Program-made: the position numbers and the translations under genes
Part shown: positions 62,255-64,000 of the stretch, in pieces
Layout: the number at the start of each line of letters is the position of its first letter
Position numbering within the stretch: position 1 is the stretch's first letter
Assembly (NCBI RefSeq): GCF_001026905.1
Contig: NZ_LAQL01000004.1
Coordinates: forward strand, 124,001-188,000
DNA: 64,000 nucleotides
Direction of reading: 5' to 3'
Source: Kiloniella spongiae
Lineage (GTDB): Bacteria > Pseudomonadota > Alphaproteobacteria > Kiloniellales > Kiloniellaceae
The notes under the pieces: generated by a model
What the model was told of the DNA's origin: nothing
What the model saw: only the letters and a program-made list of their open reading frames with translations
Database searches by the model: none

Positions 62255-63316
62255 TCAATCAGGTGTCTTAGCAGAAAAGACGAAGGTCAAGCGTTTGTCC
62301 AATTCAAGAACGCAGGCATTACCCACGACTGGAATAGTGTGACTATCCAAGCGAGCTTTCACATAAAGATCATCTGCTAACTCATTGGAAATCTTAAAAT
62401 CTACAAGGTTTGATTTTCCAAGCATACGCGACTTCAGAACACTGGCCTCAACACCTGTTCCATTCACTTTTTCGCCCAGAACAATGCCTTCATGTCGCAC
62501 CAGCACATCTACGGCGGTTCCATGTCGAAGATTGGGAACCTCAAGCGCACCAAAGGGTGTAGCAACGTGTCCGTCATTACAAATCCCTTTAAACTCATTC
62601 ACTTCACCAAAAAAATGCGCGACAAAAGCATTTTCCGGATCACTATAGAGCTCGTTAGGAGGGGCAAATTGAACAATCTGCCCCTTGTTCATGATGGCAA
62701 CGCGGTCCCCCATAAACATAGCCTCTTCCGGATCGTGGGTTACCATCAGAGTTGCAATATTATTTTCTTTGAGAACCCTGAGCGTTTCTTCTCGCACCTG
62801 ATTTCTAAGCCTGACATCCAGACCGGAAAAAGGCTCGTCCAATAAAACAAGCTTGGGACGCGGGGCGATTGCTCTGGCCAAGGCAACCCGTTGTTGTTGC
62901 CCACCAGATAGTGTATGCGGATAAGAATGGAGATAATCCACCATCCCGACTTGTTCCAAGGTCTCTAGAACTCGTGCTTTTCGTTCCTGAGCAGAAAGGT
63001 GCTTTAGGCCAAACTCAATGTTTTTAGATACATCTAAATGAGGGAAAAGAGCATAATCCTGAAAAACCAGACCAACACTTCTTTTTTCAGGCGGTAAATC
63101 GGCTTTATCATTTGCGACAACGGTTTTACCCATTGTGATTTTTCCAGCTTGGAGAGGTTCCAGCCCCGCAGCCAATCGTAAGATTGTCGTCTTACCACAC
63201 CCAGACGGTCCCAGCAGGCAAACGAATTCCCCAGCATCAATCGCCAGATTAACATTGTTCACTGCTGCTAGGGTGCCAAAGTTATGGCTAACATTCTCTA
63301 AACAGAGGGCCGACAT
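62255..63316 (-). CDS. ABC transporter ATP-binding protein, FbpC/CysA-like, without partner genes
   Basis: About 353 residues from ATG 63316 (the frame is open upstream without support). Walker [20 protein letters not shown], signature [17 protein letters not shown], Walker [14 protein letters not shown] and the switch His in THDPEEAM are intact. A C-terminal regulatory TOBE-like domain (about 250-350) follows. The pattern [19 protein letters not shown] and [12 protein letters not shown] fit the FbpC iron-uptake group, so the product may power ferric-iron import. No permease or binding-protein gene lies nearby. It is inserted between scpB and tatA. Confidence 0.85.
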   Translation of the reverse strand: MSALCLENVSHNFGTLAAVNNVNLAIDAGEFVCLLGPSGCGKTTILRLAAGLEPLQAGKITMGKTVVANDKADLPPEKRSVGLVFQDYALFPHLDVSKNIEFGLKHLSAQERKARVLETLEQVGMVDYLHSYPHTLSGGQQQRVALARAIAPRPKLVLLDEPFSGLDVRLRNQVREETLRVLKENNIATLMVTHDPEEAMFMGDRVAIMNKGQIVQFAPPNELYSDPENAFVAHFFGEVNEFKGICNDGHVATPFGALEVPNLRHGTAVDVLVRHEGIVLGEKVNGTGVEASVLKSRMLGKSNLVDFKISNELADDLYVKARLDSHTIPVVGNACVLELDKRLTFVFSAKTPD

Positions 63317-63450
63317 ATAGTAACCGTCTAAATTTGCATACAATCTTTGCAGCAACCTCGCAGAACTGCAGTTAAAAATCAATATCAACTAGCATCTTAA
63401 TCCAAAATGTCGCAGTAAGTTGATTGATTTTTTTGTTTTACAGGGAATAT

Positions 63451-64000
63451 TTATACAGGAAGTGAAGATTGTTCACTTTCTTCATTCGCCAAATCTTCAC
63501 CAAACCCACTGCTCAGGCAGTCATCGTTATCTTCATCGCTACTTGTTTCCAGATCAACACCGTCGCCAGATACCGATAATAGATCACCATGATCGCCAAG
63601 GGCTGTAATTGCAGGTCTAGCGTCAAGTAACCCAGCAACTTTCAATTCATCAAACCCAGGAAGATCATCCAGGCTTTCCAGCGCAAAGTTATCCAAAAAA
63701 TCCTGACTGGTTGCCCAAGTCACAGGACGTCCCGGTGTCCGCCGCCTACCTTTTGGCTTGACCCAACCGATTTCCAAAAGCGTATCCAAAGTTCCTTTGG
63801 ATAAACTAACACCACGGATCTCCTCAATTTCGGCCCGCGTTACTGGCTGGTGATACGCAATGATTGCCAGTGTCTCGACACCTGCCCGCGTCAATTGTTT
63901 CGACTGGCTCTGTTCAACCCGTAGCAAAGGCGCCATATCAGGCGCTGTACGGAACGCCCATTTATCTTCAACTTTAATAAGGTTAACGCCACGGTTTTCA
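63451..64000 (-). CDS. scpB: Segregation and condensation protein B, 5' end outside window
   Basis: The frame continues to the window end without a stop or start, so the N-terminus is missing. Two winged-helix regions are visible (VNLIKVEDKWAFRTAPDMA, ETLAIIAYHQPVTRAEIEEIRGV, LDTLLEIGWVKPKGRRRTPGRP), all typical of ScpB, and the C-terminus is acidic. It links SMC with ScpA in the condensin-like complex for chromosome segregation. Its position ahead of the tat genes is common in alphaproteobacteria. Confidence 0.95.
   Translation of the reverse strand, partial: ENRGVNLIKVEDKWAFRTAPDMAPLLRVEQSQSKQLTRAGVETLAIIAYHQPVTRAEIEEIRGVSLSKGTLDTLLEIGWVKPKGRRRTPGRPVTWATSQDFLDNFALESLDDLPGFDELKVAGLLDARPAITALGDHGDLLSVSGDGVDLETSSDEDNDDCLSSGFGEDLANEESEQSSLPV

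Noticed and set aside
62255-63316. Calling the ABC ATPase a sulfate or spermidine transporter subunit
   Set aside because: The C-terminal pattern is closer to FbpC, and no partner genes are present to settle the substrate.

Overview
The window is a 64 kb stretch of a low-to-mid G+C alphaproteobacterial chromosome. Several things point to this group: the gene order scpB-tatA-tatB-tatC-serS-surE-pcm-nlpD followed by yajC-secD-secF; the mfd-sdhE-recG cluster; a bacterial NDUFS4-type complex I subunit; homologues of the mitochondrial complex I assembly factors NDUFAF3 and NDUFAF6; and the small alphaproteobacterial families DUF1491 and DUF3126. TRAP transport and a NhaD-type Na+/H+ antiporter fit an aquatic, probably marine, member of the Rhodospirillales/Kiloniellales area. 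That placement is inference; no rRNA is present.

Layout. 0-6.4 kb: a sensor kinase cut by the window edge, an ExbB-ExbD-ExbD proton-channel operon behind a perfect Fur-type palindrome, and small accessory enzymes. 6.5-9.0 kb: an A+T-rich, decayed island with two related three-helix membrane proteins, a pentapeptide-repeat membrane protein split by a frameshift, the C-terminal relic of a tyrosine integrase, and a cluster of GTTGGAA repeats abutting tRNA-Arg(TCT). A decayed, inverted second copy of that tRNA lies at 10.1 kb beside prfC. 9-28 kb: NDUFS4, DUF1491, prfC, DUF192, a universal stress protein, an alpha/beta hydrolase lacking its nucleophile, nhaD, an XRE regulator, an MHYT histidine kinase, an aminoglycoside-phosphotransferase-like kinase, a FrnE-type DsbA and a TRAP operon.

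28-45 kb: DNA repair and housekeeping (mfd, sdhE, recG, a fused double DUF502 protein, two tRNA-Leu, a DksA/TraR zinc-finger protein, DUF3126, an M23 peptidase overlapping a MTA/SAH nucleosidase, two identical tRNA-Lys, coaD, gyrA, elaA, ssb). 45-64 kb: uvrA, a class III cyclase-like protein, trmFO, then a long leftward block joining protein export (YajC-SecD-SecF, Tat), complex I assembly (NDUFAF3 and NDUFAF6 homologues), envelope maintenance (NlpD, SurE, Pcm), serS, an orphan FbpC-like ABC ATPase and scpB, which runs off the window end.

The most unusual items are the ExbD pair in which the second copy has Asn in place of the proton-carrying Asp, the island with its GTTGGAA array and mirrored tRNA-Arg relic, the opposite-sign T-run frameshifts in the island, the hydrolase with Phe at the nucleophile position, the double DUF502 protein, and the SecDF/complex-I-assembly gene block. 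No CRISPR array, rRNA, intact insertion sequence or biosynthetic cluster is visible.
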